The notes beneath the pieces are model-generated. The model made no database searches and was not told the DNA's origin. It saw nothing but the letters and a program-made list of their open reading frames with translations. The position numbers and the translations under genes are program-made. From JAGLOK01 sp963676355 (GTDB taxonomy: Bacteria > Bacillota > Clostridia > Christensenellales > UMGS416), in NCBI GenBank assembly GCA_963676355.1, contig OY781093.1, positions 2,542,001 through 2,606,000 on the forward strand: 64,000 nucleotides of DNA. The letters are read 5' to 3'. This document shows positions 42,433-51,248 of this stretch, piece after piece (positions within the stretch are counted from its first letter, which is position 1; every line of letters starts with the position of its first letter).

Positions 42433-43305
42433 ATGAAAATTTTAGTAACAGGAGCAACAGGAAAACTTGGAAACAAAGTGGTGCATAACCTTCTTAGATT
42501 ATTACCCGCAGAAAATATAGCAGCAAGCGTACGCGACACAGAAAAAGCATCCCATCTTAAAGACCATGGGGTTGACGTTCGATATGGCGATTTTGATAAG
42601 CCAGAGACTCTTAAAACAGCTTTTAACGGAATTGACCGTTTGCTTATAATATCAACTGACGGAGACAACGAAACCCGCATACGTCAGCATTTAAACGCCG
42701 TAGCCGCAGCAAAGGACGCTGGTGTGCAATTTATTGTATATACAAGCGTTGCAGATGCGGACAACAGCTCGCTGTCTCTTGCACAAGTACACAGAGCTAC
42801 TGAAAAGGCAATTCGGGACACAAAAATCCCCTACTCTTTCCTTAGAAACAACTGGTATCTGCTTAATGAAACTTCAAACATTCAAAACGCCTTAAAAGGC
42901 GCTCCATGGCTAACTGCAGCAAACGGCGGCAAAGTCGGGTGGGCAGTTCAAGAAGATTATGCAGAGGCTGCCGCACTGGTGCTTGCAGAGGACGGCCATG
43001 AGAACACAGTATATGAGCTTTCGGGAAAGCCTAGAACTGCAGACGAGCTGGCAAAGATTTTGTCTGAAGTTATTGGGCATGAAGTTCAAACTTCACATGT
43101 TGACTTTGAAGCATACTCTGCTACTTTAAAAAGCTTCGGCATGCCTGAGTTTTTGGTTCAACTATTTACCGATATCCAAAAGGCAATAAAAGATGGAGCG
43201 CTGGATGTTAACAGCCGTGACCTTGAGATGATTCTTGGGCGGCCTCAAACACCCTTAGTACTCGGCTTAAATCAAATTGTCGAGCAAGTAACTGTTATGA
43301 ACTAA
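42433..43305 (+). CDS. NmrA/QorB-type NAD(P)H:quinone reductase-like protein
   Basis: A 290-residue atypical short-chain dehydrogenase. The dinucleotide loop VTGATGKLGNKVV is at residues 5-17. ASVRDTEKASHL, FIVYTSVADAD and SFLRNNWYLLNE are typical of the NmrA/YtfG (QorB) subgroup, whose member E. coli YtfG reduces quinones with NADPH. No catalytic Tyr-x3-Lys pair is expected in this group. It is divergent from an HxlR regulator, the same pairing as many ytfG/HxlR loci, so induction by electrophiles such as quinones is likely. A terminator follows. Confidence 0.88.
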   Translation: MKILVTGATGKLGNKVVHNLLRLLPAENIAASVRDTEKASHLKDHGVDVRYGDFDKPETLKTAFNGIDRLLIISTDGDNETRIRQHLNAVAAAKDAGVQFIVYTSVADADNSSLSLAQVHRATEKAIRDTKIPYSFLRNNWYLLNETSNIQNALKGAPWLTAANGGKVGWAVQEDYAEAAALVLAEDGHENTVYELSGKPRTADELAKILSEVIGHEVQTSHVDFEAYSATLKSFGMPEFLVQLFTDIQKAIKDGALDVNSRDLEMILGRPQTPLVLGLNQIVEQVTVMN

Positions 43306-43324
43306 ATACAAAAGCAAAATATCA

Positions 43325-43354
43325 AAGCCTGCGATTTCTGTTGCAGGCTTTTTT
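43325..43354 (+). terminator. Terminator after the NmrA-type reductase
   Basis: Arms AAGCCTGC and GCAGGCTT with a 10-base loop and a TTTT tail, 19 bases past the stop codon. Confidence 0.92.
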
Positions 43355-43414
43355 AGTTTAAAAATAAATCTACATTTATGTGGTATAATCCAAGTATATT
43401 TTTTAGGAGAATTT

Positions 43415-43984
43415 ATGCTGGACAAAAACAGAATTATTGAAACTGAGCTGCAACATATTATAATTGAAAAAAACGATTTCATAGGGAAAATTCTCGACGT
43501 CGGAGGTGGCGGCGAAGGAATTATGGGCAAGGTTTATGGCGAACAAGCTGTTTGTATAGATAAGCTTCAAGATGAACTTGATGAAACTAAAAATGAAGCA
43601 GAAAAAATCGTTATGGATGCATGCGATTTAAAATTCGATGACGAAAGTTTTGAAAGGATTTCCTTCTTTTACACCCTTATGTATATGGATAACAATCATA
43701 AGGCAAAAGCTTTAAATGAAGCTTATAGAGTTTTAAATAAAAATGGACACCTCGAGATATGGGACACTCCCATACCTGAATATAACGGTGGCACAAAGGA
43801 TGTATTCATAACGCATTTAGAGGTAGATATTCCTGACGAAACTATAAAAACTGCCTATGGCGTAGGCATAAAAGACAAAAAACAATCTTACGAAAGCATA
43901 TCATACATTCTCTCATCATTCGGTTTAAAAATTGTAAATAAAAGTTTAGCTAAAAATGCTTTTTATATTTGTGCCATTAAATAA
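43415..43984 (+). CDS. Class I SAM-dependent methyltransferase
   Basis: A 189-residue Rossmann-type methyltransferase. Motif I is ILDVGGGGEGIMGK near residue 26, the acidic end of strand 2 is CIDKLQDE, motif II is MDACDLKFDDESFERI, and AYRVLNKNGHLEIWD is the post-strand-4 segment of the UbiE/Methyltransf_11 group. Substrate unknown. It is a single gene between a terminator and a convergent ThuA gene six bases beyond its stop. Confidence 0.88.
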   Translation: MLDKNRIIETELQHIIIEKNDFIGKILDVGGGGEGIMGKVYGEQAVCIDKLQDELDETKNEAEKIVMDACDLKFDDESFERISFFYTLMYMDNNHKAKALNEAYRVLNKNGHLEIWDTPIPEYNGGTKDVFITHLEVDIPDETIKTAYGVGIKDKKQSYESISYILSSFGLKIVNKSLAKNAFYICAIK

Positions 43985-43990
43985 TGTGGA

Positions 43991-44587
43991 TTATGACTTT
44001 TCTGTTGTTAAAATACTGACCGCGAGATTAAAAGCTTTTAAAAATGTATCCGAACTCACCGCTTCTATATCGTGCCCCAATGACAGATAAACTACTCTGC
44101 CTATATCACGATCTCTCGCCCATAAACATGGGATTTTATCGCCTTGATACTTCGAAAAAGCATATATTTTAATATCCTTTTTAAATTCCACGAAATAAAT
44201 CTCATCGGTGATTTTGCCGCTAAATGCATCGGATTCTACAAAAAACTCACACAATGGCGGATGCGACACAAATCTGCCGCCCAGAAAGTCAAACCATGTA
44301 TCATTTCCCTTAAATGATGCGGCAGCACCATGCAGCGCCAATACTGTTCCTCCATTATCAGCATATTCTATTATTTTTGTTACTATATCGTTGTTATCTT
44401 CTGCTATATGAAAAAATAATATTAGAGCGTCATAGTGTTCAAGGTTTAAAGCACCCAGGTTATCTATCTTTTCTGTTTTAATTTCAGGCACACTCAGAGA
44501 AAATGCATCGCGCGTATATTCCAACACTTTTTCTTGGGACTCAATATCAGGGTGAGAATCACCGTATGCTAAATACAGTATCTTCAT
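43991..44587 (-). CDS. ThuA-domain protein
   Basis: A 198-residue protein of the ThuA (trehalose utilisation-like) family, a class I glutamine-amidotransferase-like fold. Diagnostic segments are VLALHGAAASF, WFDFLGGRFVSHPP and GRVVYLSLGHD. The family includes sugar-metabolism proteins of rhizobia, but the reaction is not generally established. It overlaps the HAD hydrolase gene by four bases (ATGA-type coupling), so the two are expressed together. No transporter or sugar gene is adjacent. Confidence 0.87.
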   Translation of the reverse strand: MKILYLAYGDSHPDIESQEKVLEYTRDAFSLSVPEIKTEKIDNLGALNLEHYDALILFFHIAEDNNDIVTKIIEYADNGGTVLALHGAAASFKGNDTWFDFLGGRFVSHPPLCEFFVESDAFSGKITDEIYFVEFKKDIKIYAFSKYQGDKIPCLWARDRDIGRVVYLSLGHDIEAVSSDTFLKAFNLAVSILTTEKS

Positions 44588-45381
44588 GAAACCTCGCTCA
44601 CTATTCTTTCTAACACATGCGCCACGCCATCCTCATCGTTTGTCAGTGTCACTTCGCTTGCAATCTCTTTTAAGTCGTCTACCGCATTTCCCATAGCAAC
44701 AGAATGCCCCACTGCCTTAAAAAGCTCATAGTCATTATAATCGTCGCCAAAACACATGATATCGTTCATTGTGATGCCAAGATTTTTAGCGATGGTTGCA
44801 ACTGCAATCTCCTTGCCCACCTTTTTGCTCATTACCTGAACCAGTCTTCCATCATCTGTGACAATCACATTGAGCTTGCCCCTGAATTTCTGTGCAATTT
44901 CCTGCGAATAATCAAAATCTGCAATCAAAATCTTTGTAAGCTCTTGATTTTTAAGAAAATCAATATGCACAATTTCAGGGTTATAGCTTTTCTTTTTCAT
45001 AAAATCTAAAACGCCATAGTCGATGTCTTTATATCCATACAGTTTGTCTTTTATCTCAAAAGTAACAACAGCATCGCAGTCAATCTCTTCGATGAATTCT
45101 ATCGCCTCTGCGGCAAGCTTTCTTTCTATTCCAAAGTGACAATCATCCAAATTTTTAGTGCACCTATAATATGCACCGTTATAATAAACCATATAACTGT
45201 GATGGCTGAGTTTTTCAAATCCCTCAAAATTCGTCACTCTTGGTGGGCGTGCTGTCGCAAAAATTGTTTCTATATTATAATCGTGCAATGAGTATATTGC
45301 AGCGAGATTTCTTTTTGATATTTCTTTATTTGAATTGAGCACAGTTCCGTCCAAATCAAATACTATTGCTTTTGGTCTCAT
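44584..45381 (-). CDS. Cof-type HAD-IIB hydrolase
   Basis: A 265-residue haloacid dehalogenase-family phosphatase. Motif I is VFDLDGTVLNSN with the nucleophile Asp9 and acid Asp11. Motif II lies in ATARPPR, the Lys of motif III is in SKKVGKEIA, and motif IV is CFGDDYNDYELF. The C2B cap domain lies between motifs II and III, as in the Cof/YwpJ group that dephosphorylates sugar phosphates or flavin/pyridoxal phosphates. Substrate unknown. First gene of a two-gene operon with the ThuA protein. Confidence 0.93.
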   Translation of the reverse strand: MRPKAIVFDLDGTVLNSNKEISKRNLAAIYSLHDYNIETIFATARPPRVTNFEGFEKLSHHSYMVYYNGAYYRCTKNLDDCHFGIERKLAAEAIEFIEEIDCDAVVTFEIKDKLYGYKDIDYGVLDFMKKKSYNPEIVHIDFLKNQELTKILIADFDYSQEIAQKFRGKLNVIVTDDGRLVQVMSKKVGKEIAVATIAKNLGITMNDIMCFGDDYNDYELFKAVGHSVAMGNAVDDLKEIASEVTLTNDEDGVAHVLERIVSEVS

Positions 45382-45561
45382 AATTTTCCTTTTTATTTTA
45401 TTATATCACAGGATTGTTTTTTTCTATGTGACAAAATTACATAGCACAGTTAATATGTTATAAGGATGATAACATTGAACAATATTAGCTCAATTAAATT
45501 TAAATCTGTGATTTTAAAGGATAAATTCGAAGACGATCACACACATGAGCACAGGCATTGA

Positions 45562-46440
45562 CTATCTGTGAAGTCTCTTTGAGATAATCGATTTTAGCTC
45601 ACGGCTCTTTTTAATTGTTAGTGCCACAATAAAAAGCGGAACCGTCACAACGCTTGTTATAAGCGACCAAGTCAGTGATATTGATCCGCCTAAATAATTG
45701 CTTATTATCATATCGATTCCAAGGCAAACAATGGCGGCACTGACAAGCGCTACCGACAATATGCCAAGAAAATCATTGCCCTTTGACATTATTATAAAAA
45801 ATGAGATAAGAGCAACAGTAAACACGAGTCCCGTGATGGGTAAAATAAGTGTAAATGCAGACAGCCTATTGTCAATTGCGAATGCGAACGCCACAAAAAA
45901 TACTACCGAAGCAATGATATAATATATTGTGACAGGAAGTGTTTTTCTTATCTTTTCTGTTCTAAAAAATCCAGCAAGCACAGCCCACACCAGCGCCACT
46001 GACAGTCCTGCGTATTTCGCCCACGCTATGTTTTTTGATATTATTAGATTTAAGCCGATAAGAAACAATATTACAGCTATGCTATCGTAAGTGTAGAGCC
46101 TAAAAAAAGTGTTGTGCTTTCTGAAAAACGGATACGCAACTCCATACCATATAAGTGCCATTGATAATATCGGGATTACAGACCACGTGACCGCTTTATT
46201 CACACTAAGATTTATTATAAGAAGAATCACGATGTAGTTTACAAATATCATGCTCAAAATCCTGCCTACAAAAATGCGGTTTACTCTTTTTGATTCGCTT
46301 TCAGATTCTTTTCTGTAATCGGGATAATCGGTGTTAAGTGCTTCCTTTTTCGCGGCTTCAAGCACGACCTTTGTATCACAAAGTGGGCATTGTTTATTAT
46401 ATTTTGACAGCTGAACGCCGCAATTTACACAATATGGCAT
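45562..46440 (-). CDS. Zinc-ribbon membrane protein (DUF6320-like)
   Basis: A 292-residue protein. An N-terminal zinc ribbon with CVNC and CPLC pairs (residues 4-22) is followed by a charged linker to ~55 and then eight closely spaced transmembrane helices ending in a basic tail. This looks like the family I know as DUF6320, often beside an acetyltransferase-like gene as here; the name is from memory. The cytoplasmic zinc ribbon may be for regulation or partner binding. It starts 12 bases after the condensation-like acyltransferase gene, so they form an operon. Function unknown. Confidence 0.72.
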   Translation of the reverse strand: MPYCVNCGVQLSKYNKQCPLCDTKVVLEAAKKEALNTDYPDYRKESESESKRVNRIFVGRILSMIFVNYIVILLIINLSVNKAVTWSVIPILSMALIWYGVAYPFFRKHNTFFRLYTYDSIAVILFLIGLNLIISKNIAWAKYAGLSVALVWAVLAGFFRTEKIRKTLPVTIYYIIASVVFFVAFAFAIDNRLSAFTLILPITGLVFTVALISFFIIMSKGNDFLGILSVALVSAAIVCLGIDMIISNYLGGSISLTWSLITSVVTVPLFIVALTIKKSRELKSIISKRLHR

Positions 46441-46452
46441 TGTATCCCCTCC

Positions 46453-47778
46453 TTAATAGTTGCTTTTAACCTCAACTTTTACACCCATTTTCACAAGGCT
46501 TGTGAAGATGTGTCGCTCAATTGACGAATCTTTTACTGACCTTCCAAAGGATATATATATGTTTCCCTTATATCCGGAGACTGCACTTCCCCTACGGGAA
46601 ATCGGGTTTGCGCCCAACAGAAACTGAACGTTTTCCACCAGCTCTTCCATCTCACTGGGCAGGCGAATAAGTCCAAGGTTTGATATCGTCCCTGAAAACT
46701 GCATCTTGCCTGAAGTGTTACTAAGATAGCTTATGATGTAATGCTTTATCCACACAGGTACATGTTTTATTAGTTTATTTTTTGCAATTGAACAGTTATC
46801 TTTTACCATTGACAGCAAGTGCTCATGCGTTAGATGCTCTTGCATAAATTCCTTTACCTTGGCAACAATATCTTCAAGGCTATGAACCTCTCTTGGATCA
46901 ACTGACGGTATTACAAAAAGAGAAAAATTTCTCATAGATTTAATCGGATAATATTTTCTCATATTAACAGGGATTTCAACAGCCACATTCTTGTGGTCAT
47001 TTTTATTTTTAACCTGTTTATCCTGCATTAAAATGAGTGCCTCGATATAAAGCGCTGCAAGCAGTTGTGTGACAGTTGCATTATACTTTTTTGCAGCAGC
47101 TTTCATATCACTCATATCCGCAACTCCAGTCACCACATAATACATGTTTATAGGAACGAGCCTGTCTTTAGTGTGAAAGGTGTGACTCTTTGCAAAAAGA
47201 GTTCTGTCTTTGTCATCCGGAATATTTTCTTCTCTTTCCAGTACATCTAAAAAAGCATCCTCATATTCTTGCTTATCAGGAGTTTCATCAATATCAATTA
47301 TGCCACTTAGCTTTTCAGGCAGCTTCCCTCTCAGGTATAAATATCTGTGCACCAAGCATTTAGCAAACTCAGTTGCCCCATATCCATCTGCCAGCACATG
47401 AAAAAACTCGACTGCAATGTTTTGATCATAGTACTTAATTTTATACAGATGTCCGTTGTTTGTTCTTCTATATAGGCGCTCACATGGAGACGGCGTATCA
47501 TTCCAAATAAGTATGTCATTTTCATTTGGCTCAAGATAATTCCAAAACAGTCCCTTGTGCAAATGCACATTATAATACGGGAAACGCTTTCTAATGTCGT
47601 GGGCTGCTTTTTTTAGTGTCTCTTCATCCACCTTTTCATTAATACGCATGGATATACGAAAAACAGCAGGATCACGAGGTGATTCTATCGCAGGGTAAAT
47701 ATTCGCGGAAGTATCCAAACGATACCATCCGATATCCTGACTTGAATTATTTTGCTTTGTTGTAGATTTAAATTTCAT
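46453..47778 (-). CDS. Condensation-like CoA-dependent acyltransferase (alcohol acetyltransferase type)
   Basis: A 441-residue protein of the chloramphenicol acetyltransferase/condensation superfamily. The catalytic motif HxxxDG is seen as FFHVLADGYGATEF, with the His-Asp-Gly in place near residue 127. The opening NEKVDEETLKKAAHDIRKRFP is typical of condensation and alcohol acetyltransferase folds, and ISNLGLIRLP near the C-terminus matches the second half. Such enzymes acylate alcohols, sugars or peptidyl groups using acyl-CoA or a carrier. No carrier protein or adenylation gene adjoins, so it is a stand-alone enzyme working with the membrane protein downstream. Substrate unknown. Confidence 0.75.
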   Translation of the reverse strand: MKFKSTTKQNNSSQDIGWYRLDTSANIYPAIESPRDPAVFRISMRINEKVDEETLKKAAHDIRKRFPYYNVHLHKGLFWNYLEPNENDILIWNDTPSPCERLYRRTNNGHLYKIKYYDQNIAVEFFHVLADGYGATEFAKCLVHRYLYLRGKLPEKLSGIIDIDETPDKQEYEDAFLDVLEREENIPDDKDRTLFAKSHTFHTKDRLVPINMYYVVTGVADMSDMKAAAKKYNATVTQLLAALYIEALILMQDKQVKNKNDHKNVAVEIPVNMRKYYPIKSMRNFSLFVIPSVDPREVHSLEDIVAKVKEFMQEHLTHEHLLSMVKDNCSIAKNKLIKHVPVWIKHYIISYLSNTSGKMQFSGTISNLGLIRLPSEMEELVENVQFLLGANPISRRGSAVSGYKGNIYISFGRSVKDSSIERHIFTSLVKMGVKVEVKSNY

Positions 47779-47924
47779 CTTAGTTTAATTTTATCTTCTT
47801 TATCAAAATAAATCCAGCTTATAAAATAGATTTTAATGGAAAAATAATAATTTAGTCTATATGCTTGTCTTAGCTTTGCGCTTCATGATATGATATTTTC
47901 ATAAATATTATGCGAGGTATCGCT

Positions 47925-48887
47925 TTGATTTTCGAAAAATTAAACTCAAATCATATAGAAGAAGCCGCAGAGCTTGCATTATTAAAATACCAAAAAGAAA
48001 AAAGCAAGACAAACGTGCTGCCGGATATTAATGACTGTAATGCAATTTTTGATGCTATCTCAAACATTGCTAAAAACGGTCTTGGTATTGCTGCGCTGGA
48101 TGGAGCAAAGCTCATCGGCTTTATGGGCGGCTACGGCCCACTCAACGACTGTTTTGGCACATCCAAAGGTATATTTTGCCCAATTGATGGCAACGGATCT
48201 ATTGAGGAAAACAGCGGTAAAATATACACAAGGCTTTATCAAGAAGCCGCCAATTTGTGGGTAAACCAAGGCATATTAAGCCATGTCATTGCGGTTTATG
48301 CTCATGACAGCACTGTAATTGACAGCCTATTTCACAACGGACTGGGCTTAAGATGTGTGGATGGTATGAAGAGAATCAAAAGTGTTCCGGCTTGGTCTGT
48401 TGAGGGCTATTCATTTAGAGAAGCTAAAGAGATTGATTATCCTCAAATAGCTAAACTTGAAAACCGCATGACAAAACACCTCAGAACTTCTCCCATGTTT
48501 ATGCCAAGAAATCCAAACAATGATTTAACCTCTGTTAAAAAATCGGTGGACGAAGGATCTGAGCTTTACGTTGTACAACATAGAGACGATATCATTGGCT
48601 TTATTAAGCTTTGCGAAAACGGCGAAAATTTCGCGACTGAACTTGAGTGCGTTAAAAACATTTGCGGCGCATATCTTTTGTCTGACTATCGCGCCAATGG
48701 TGTATTTAGTGCATTCATAACATATATAGTAAACTTATTGGTGGATAGAGGCTACAAATATCTAGGCGTTGATTACGAAAGCTTTAATCCAAATGCGAAT
48801 ACCTTTTGGCAAAAGCACTTCACCCCCTATACTTATTCATTAGCAAGACGCGTAGATGAAAGAATTTATCCTATAAAAAAGTTATAG
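47925..48887 (+). CDS. GNAT acetyltransferase, tandem-domain type
   Basis: A 320-residue protein beginning MIFEKLNSNHIEEAAELAL, a common opening of long GNAT proteins. Two acetyltransferase-like halves are visible: residues ~1-150 (GIAALDGAKLIGFMGGYG) and ~160-320, the second with the acetyl-CoA region CGAYLLSDYRANGVFSAFI and the C-terminal YLGVDYESFNPNANTFWQKHF. Start choice: an ATG 15 bases upstream overlaps a GCGAGG site that is seven bases before a TTG at 47925, so the TTG is preferred. It is transcribed alone. Substrate unknown. Confidence 0.82.
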   Translation: MIFEKLNSNHIEEAAELALLKYQKEKSKTNVLPDINDCNAIFDAISNIAKNGLGIAALDGAKLIGFMGGYGPLNDCFGTSKGIFCPIDGNGSIEENSGKIYTRLYQEAANLWVNQGILSHVIAVYAHDSTVIDSLFHNGLGLRCVDGMKRIKSVPAWSVEGYSFREAKEIDYPQIAKLENRMTKHLRTSPMFMPRNPNNDLTSVKKSVDEGSELYVVQHRDDIIGFIKLCENGENFATELECVKNICGAYLLSDYRANGVFSAFITYIVNLLVDRGYKYLGVDYESFNPNANTFWQKHFTPYTYSLARRVDERIYPIKKL

Positions 48888-48900
48888 AAAGCATTTAATC

Positions 48901-48928
48901 TTGACAAAATATTAAACTGTGTTATTAT
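48901..48928 (+). promoter_or_regulatory. Sigma-A promoter of the membrane protein/winged-helix operon
   Basis: A perfect TTGACA (48901-48906), a 16-base spacer and TATTAT (48923-48928), 70 bases upstream of the membrane protein gene. Confidence 0.65.
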
Positions 48929-48998
48929 ACTTACATGGTTTGCGTTACAAACCTCTATCTATTATCAACTAGTTGTCGATACAAAAGGAGGCCAAATA

Positions 48999-49613
48999 AT
49001 GAAAAACAAAACCAATCTAGCTTCTCAGGACATAAAATTCAGAAACAGTGTAGATGGAATATGGGACATGGGCATAGGTCTTGCCTTTTTAATCGCGGCA
49101 CTGGCTTTTATGTTTGATCTCGTGGCACTTTCAGGAGCATTGTTTTTTCCGGTATTTCTTTTAATGGTCGGATTCAGACAAAGATTTGTTTATCCTAGAA
49201 TCGGCTATGTGAAACACAAAGGAATGGAAGATAAAACTCGCAAAACATATCTCATAACTCTGATAATCGGCGTATTTATGCTTATCCTAGCCTTCATGGC
49301 CTATTTAAGCATTGCAAAGGGCCAAAAAAGCGGAATGATGCGCAACCTTGCAGAAAACTACGGCGCCATTGTATTGGGGTTGGTCATCGCTTTTATCGTC
49401 GCACTCATTGGAAAAACATACAGCATGCCACGATTTTATATATACAGCTTTTTGGTTGTTGCGGCATTTACATTAATAAGCCTAATCAAATACGAGTTTA
49501 TGCTTCAGATTTCTCTTTTGTCTTTGGGTGGAGCAATCTTTGTAGTTGGACTTATTGTTTTTATTATGTTCCTAAAAAAATATCCAAGGCTGGAGAGCGA
49601 TGATGAAAAGTAA
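48999..49613 (+). CDS. Hypothetical membrane protein
   Basis: A 204-residue protein with about six transmembrane helices arranged in three pairs, separated by short basic loops (RQRFVYPRIGYVKHKGMEDKT is the longest). The N-terminal cytoplasmic tail has FRNSVDGIWDMGIG. I do not recognise the family. An AAAGGAGG site and a promoter with a perfect TTGACA precede it. Its 3' end overlaps the winged-helix regulator gene by 14 bases, so the regulator is co-expressed and may control this operon, a common layout for small membrane stress or transport genes. Confidence 0.7.
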   Translation: MKNKTNLASQDIKFRNSVDGIWDMGIGLAFLIAALAFMFDLVALSGALFFPVFLLMVGFRQRFVYPRIGYVKHKGMEDKTRKTYLITLIIGVFMLILAFMAYLSIAKGQKSGMMRNLAENYGAIVLGLVIAFIVALIGKTYSMPRFYIYSFLVVAAFTLISLIKYEFMLQISLLSLGGAIFVVGLIVFIMFLKKYPRLESDDEK

Positions 49614-49908
49614 AAATTCAAACAATGAATTAGATAAACTAATCCACGAGCCTGCGCGGCTTAAAATCATATTGCACCTATATTCTGTAGAAAATGCAGA
49701 CTTTGTATATCTTGCTCACAAAACAGGTTTGAGCAAGGGAAATCTCTCATCACACTTAAGCAAGCTTGAAGACGCAGGTTACGTTGAGATAAATAAAACC
49801 TTTGTTGACAAAATACCGCGCACTGTAATCTCTCTTACCACAAACGGTGAAAAAGAATTTAAAAATTATAAAGATTTAATGCTCAAAATATTAACGTCGG
49901 TTGATTAG
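49600..49908 (+). CDS. Winged-helix transcriptional regulator (ArsR/MarR-like)
   Basis: A 102-residue DNA-binding protein. A helix-turn-helix is clear at FVYLAHKTGLSKGNLSSHLSKLEDAGYVEI, which I split as FVYLAHKTGLSKGN and LSSHLSKLEDAGYVEI (about residues 36-65). It is followed by a wing ending TVISLTTNGEKEF. The type is the HTH_34/MarR-like group, often paired with a membrane protein. It has no extra cysteines or sensor domain. It overlaps the upstream membrane protein gene by 14 bases and probably regulates it. Two ATG codons in tandem are possible starts; GGAG fits the second (49603) slightly better. Confidence 0.85.
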   Translation: MMKSKNSNNELDKLIHEPARLKIILHLYSVENADFVYLAHKTGLSKGNLSSHLSKLEDAGYVEINKTFVDKIPRTVISLTTNGEKEFKNYKDLMLKILTSVD

Positions 49909-49969
49909 CAAGTCGAAAAATATATTTCATGCGCTTTTAAAGTACTATAAATTAAAGTAAAATGTATGT

Positions 49970-51217
49970 ATGAAGATTGGCTACGCATGCCTCACAGTCG
50001 GCATTCCCAACACGAATTTTCGCACGTGTATATTAAAAAACGCAAACCCGGAAAAGCTTCATGAACTAATCGGGCATAATTTAAAAGCACTTAAAAACAT
50101 ATTAGAGTTTAATGCTGAAAATGATATAAAGCTTTTTAGGATAACATCAGACCTTATTCCTTTTGGCTCAAGTCCTGTAAACAAACTGGACTGGGTCAAT
50201 CTTTTTTCAGATGAATTTCGTGAGATTGGCCGCTTTATAAGAGAAAACGATATTCGTGTGTCCATGCATCCCGGCCAGTATACAGTTCTCAATTCATTAA
50301 GAAATGATGTTGTGGATCGCGCAATAGAGGACTTGATATATCACACAAAAGTCCTTGATGCCCTTCAAACTGATTTTTCATCGAAGATTATTTTACATAT
50401 AGGTGGTGTATATGGATACAAAGCTTCTGCTAAGCAAAGATTTATCAGCACATATAAAAAGCTTGATACGCAGATAAAAAATCGACTCGTAATAGAAAAT
50501 GATGATAAGTCATACAACATAAATGACGTGCTGGAGATTAGCGAGCAATGCTCCATTCCTATTATATATGACAATCTGCACAACACTGTCAACAGCTATA
50601 ACAATATGCCCCACTCGTACTGGATAAACAGGTGCAAAAAGACGTGGAAATCAAATGATGGCACGCAAAAAATCCACTACTCACAGCAAAGAAAAGACAA
50701 ATCTCCAGGAGCACACACTCAAACCATTGAGCCAAAAGAGTTTTTAAGTTTTATAAAAGGGCTGAATCGCGATGATATTGACATAATGCTTGAGGTTAAA
50801 GATAAAAACATTTCTGCTCTAAAGTGCAACAATATATTATTTTCAAATCAAGAAAATCTGAAAAAAGAATGGCAGAGATATGAATATAAAGTAATGGAAC
50901 ATTCATATGAAGATTATCTAGCAGTAAAAGAGATATATGAAAACGAAAAGAATCCATTAAAATTTTATGAAGCTATTGATATCGCTCTCAATAATCCTCC
51001 TGAGCTTAAACTCCAGGTAAAAACAGCTAGCGAAATATTCGATAAGATGAAGCACTTGATGTCAGAAAAAGATATCAAACAATTTCACAAATTGATAGAA
51101 AAGTTGAAAGATAAAAAATCCAGCATTCAAACCGTTAAAAGGTTTTTATATAAATTCGCTGTAAATTCTAATACAGAAAACATTAAAAATTCCTTATATT
51201 TTCACATAATTGATTGA
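49970..51217 (+). CDS. uvsE: UV DNA damage endonuclease UvsE
   Basis: A TIM-barrel nuclease that nicks 5' to UV photoproducts and other lesions. The N-terminal ~290 residues match UvsE: IGYACLTVG at the start, FRITSDLIPFGSS, RVSMHPGQYTVLNS with metal-binding His, HIGGVYG, VIENDDKSYN, YDNLHNTVN and the late IMLEVKDK. At 415 residues it is ~100 longer than the Thermus or Bacillus enzymes. The C-terminal extension (about 310-415) is lysine-rich and helical and not recognised. The gene stands alone with a short AT-rich leader and precedes a PP2C phosphatase gene. Confidence 0.94.
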   Translation: MKIGYACLTVGIPNTNFRTCILKNANPEKLHELIGHNLKALKNILEFNAENDIKLFRITSDLIPFGSSPVNKLDWVNLFSDEFREIGRFIRENDIRVSMHPGQYTVLNSLRNDVVDRAIEDLIYHTKVLDALQTDFSSKIILHIGGVYGYKASAKQRFISTYKKLDTQIKNRLVIENDDKSYNINDVLEISEQCSIPIIYDNLHNTVNSYNNMPHSYWINRCKKTWKSNDGTQKIHYSQQRKDKSPGAHTQTIEPKEFLSFIKGLNRDDIDIMLEVKDKNISALKCNNILFSNQENLKKEWQRYEYKVMEHSYEDYLAVKEIYENEKNPLKFYEAIDIALNNPPELKLQVKTASEIFDKMKHLMSEKDIKQFHKLIEKLKDKKSSIQTVKRFLYKFAVNSNTENIKNSLYFHIID

Positions 51218-51248
51218 CATAATATTACACGGTATATAGAATTGAATT

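Noticed and set aside
45466..45561. A 31-codon plus-strand frame with a His-rich end between the HAD and zinc-ribbon genes
   Set aside because: Short, with only a partial AAGG site overlapping its start, and no recognisable features; the 180-base gap otherwise looks like a promoter region for the HAD gene.
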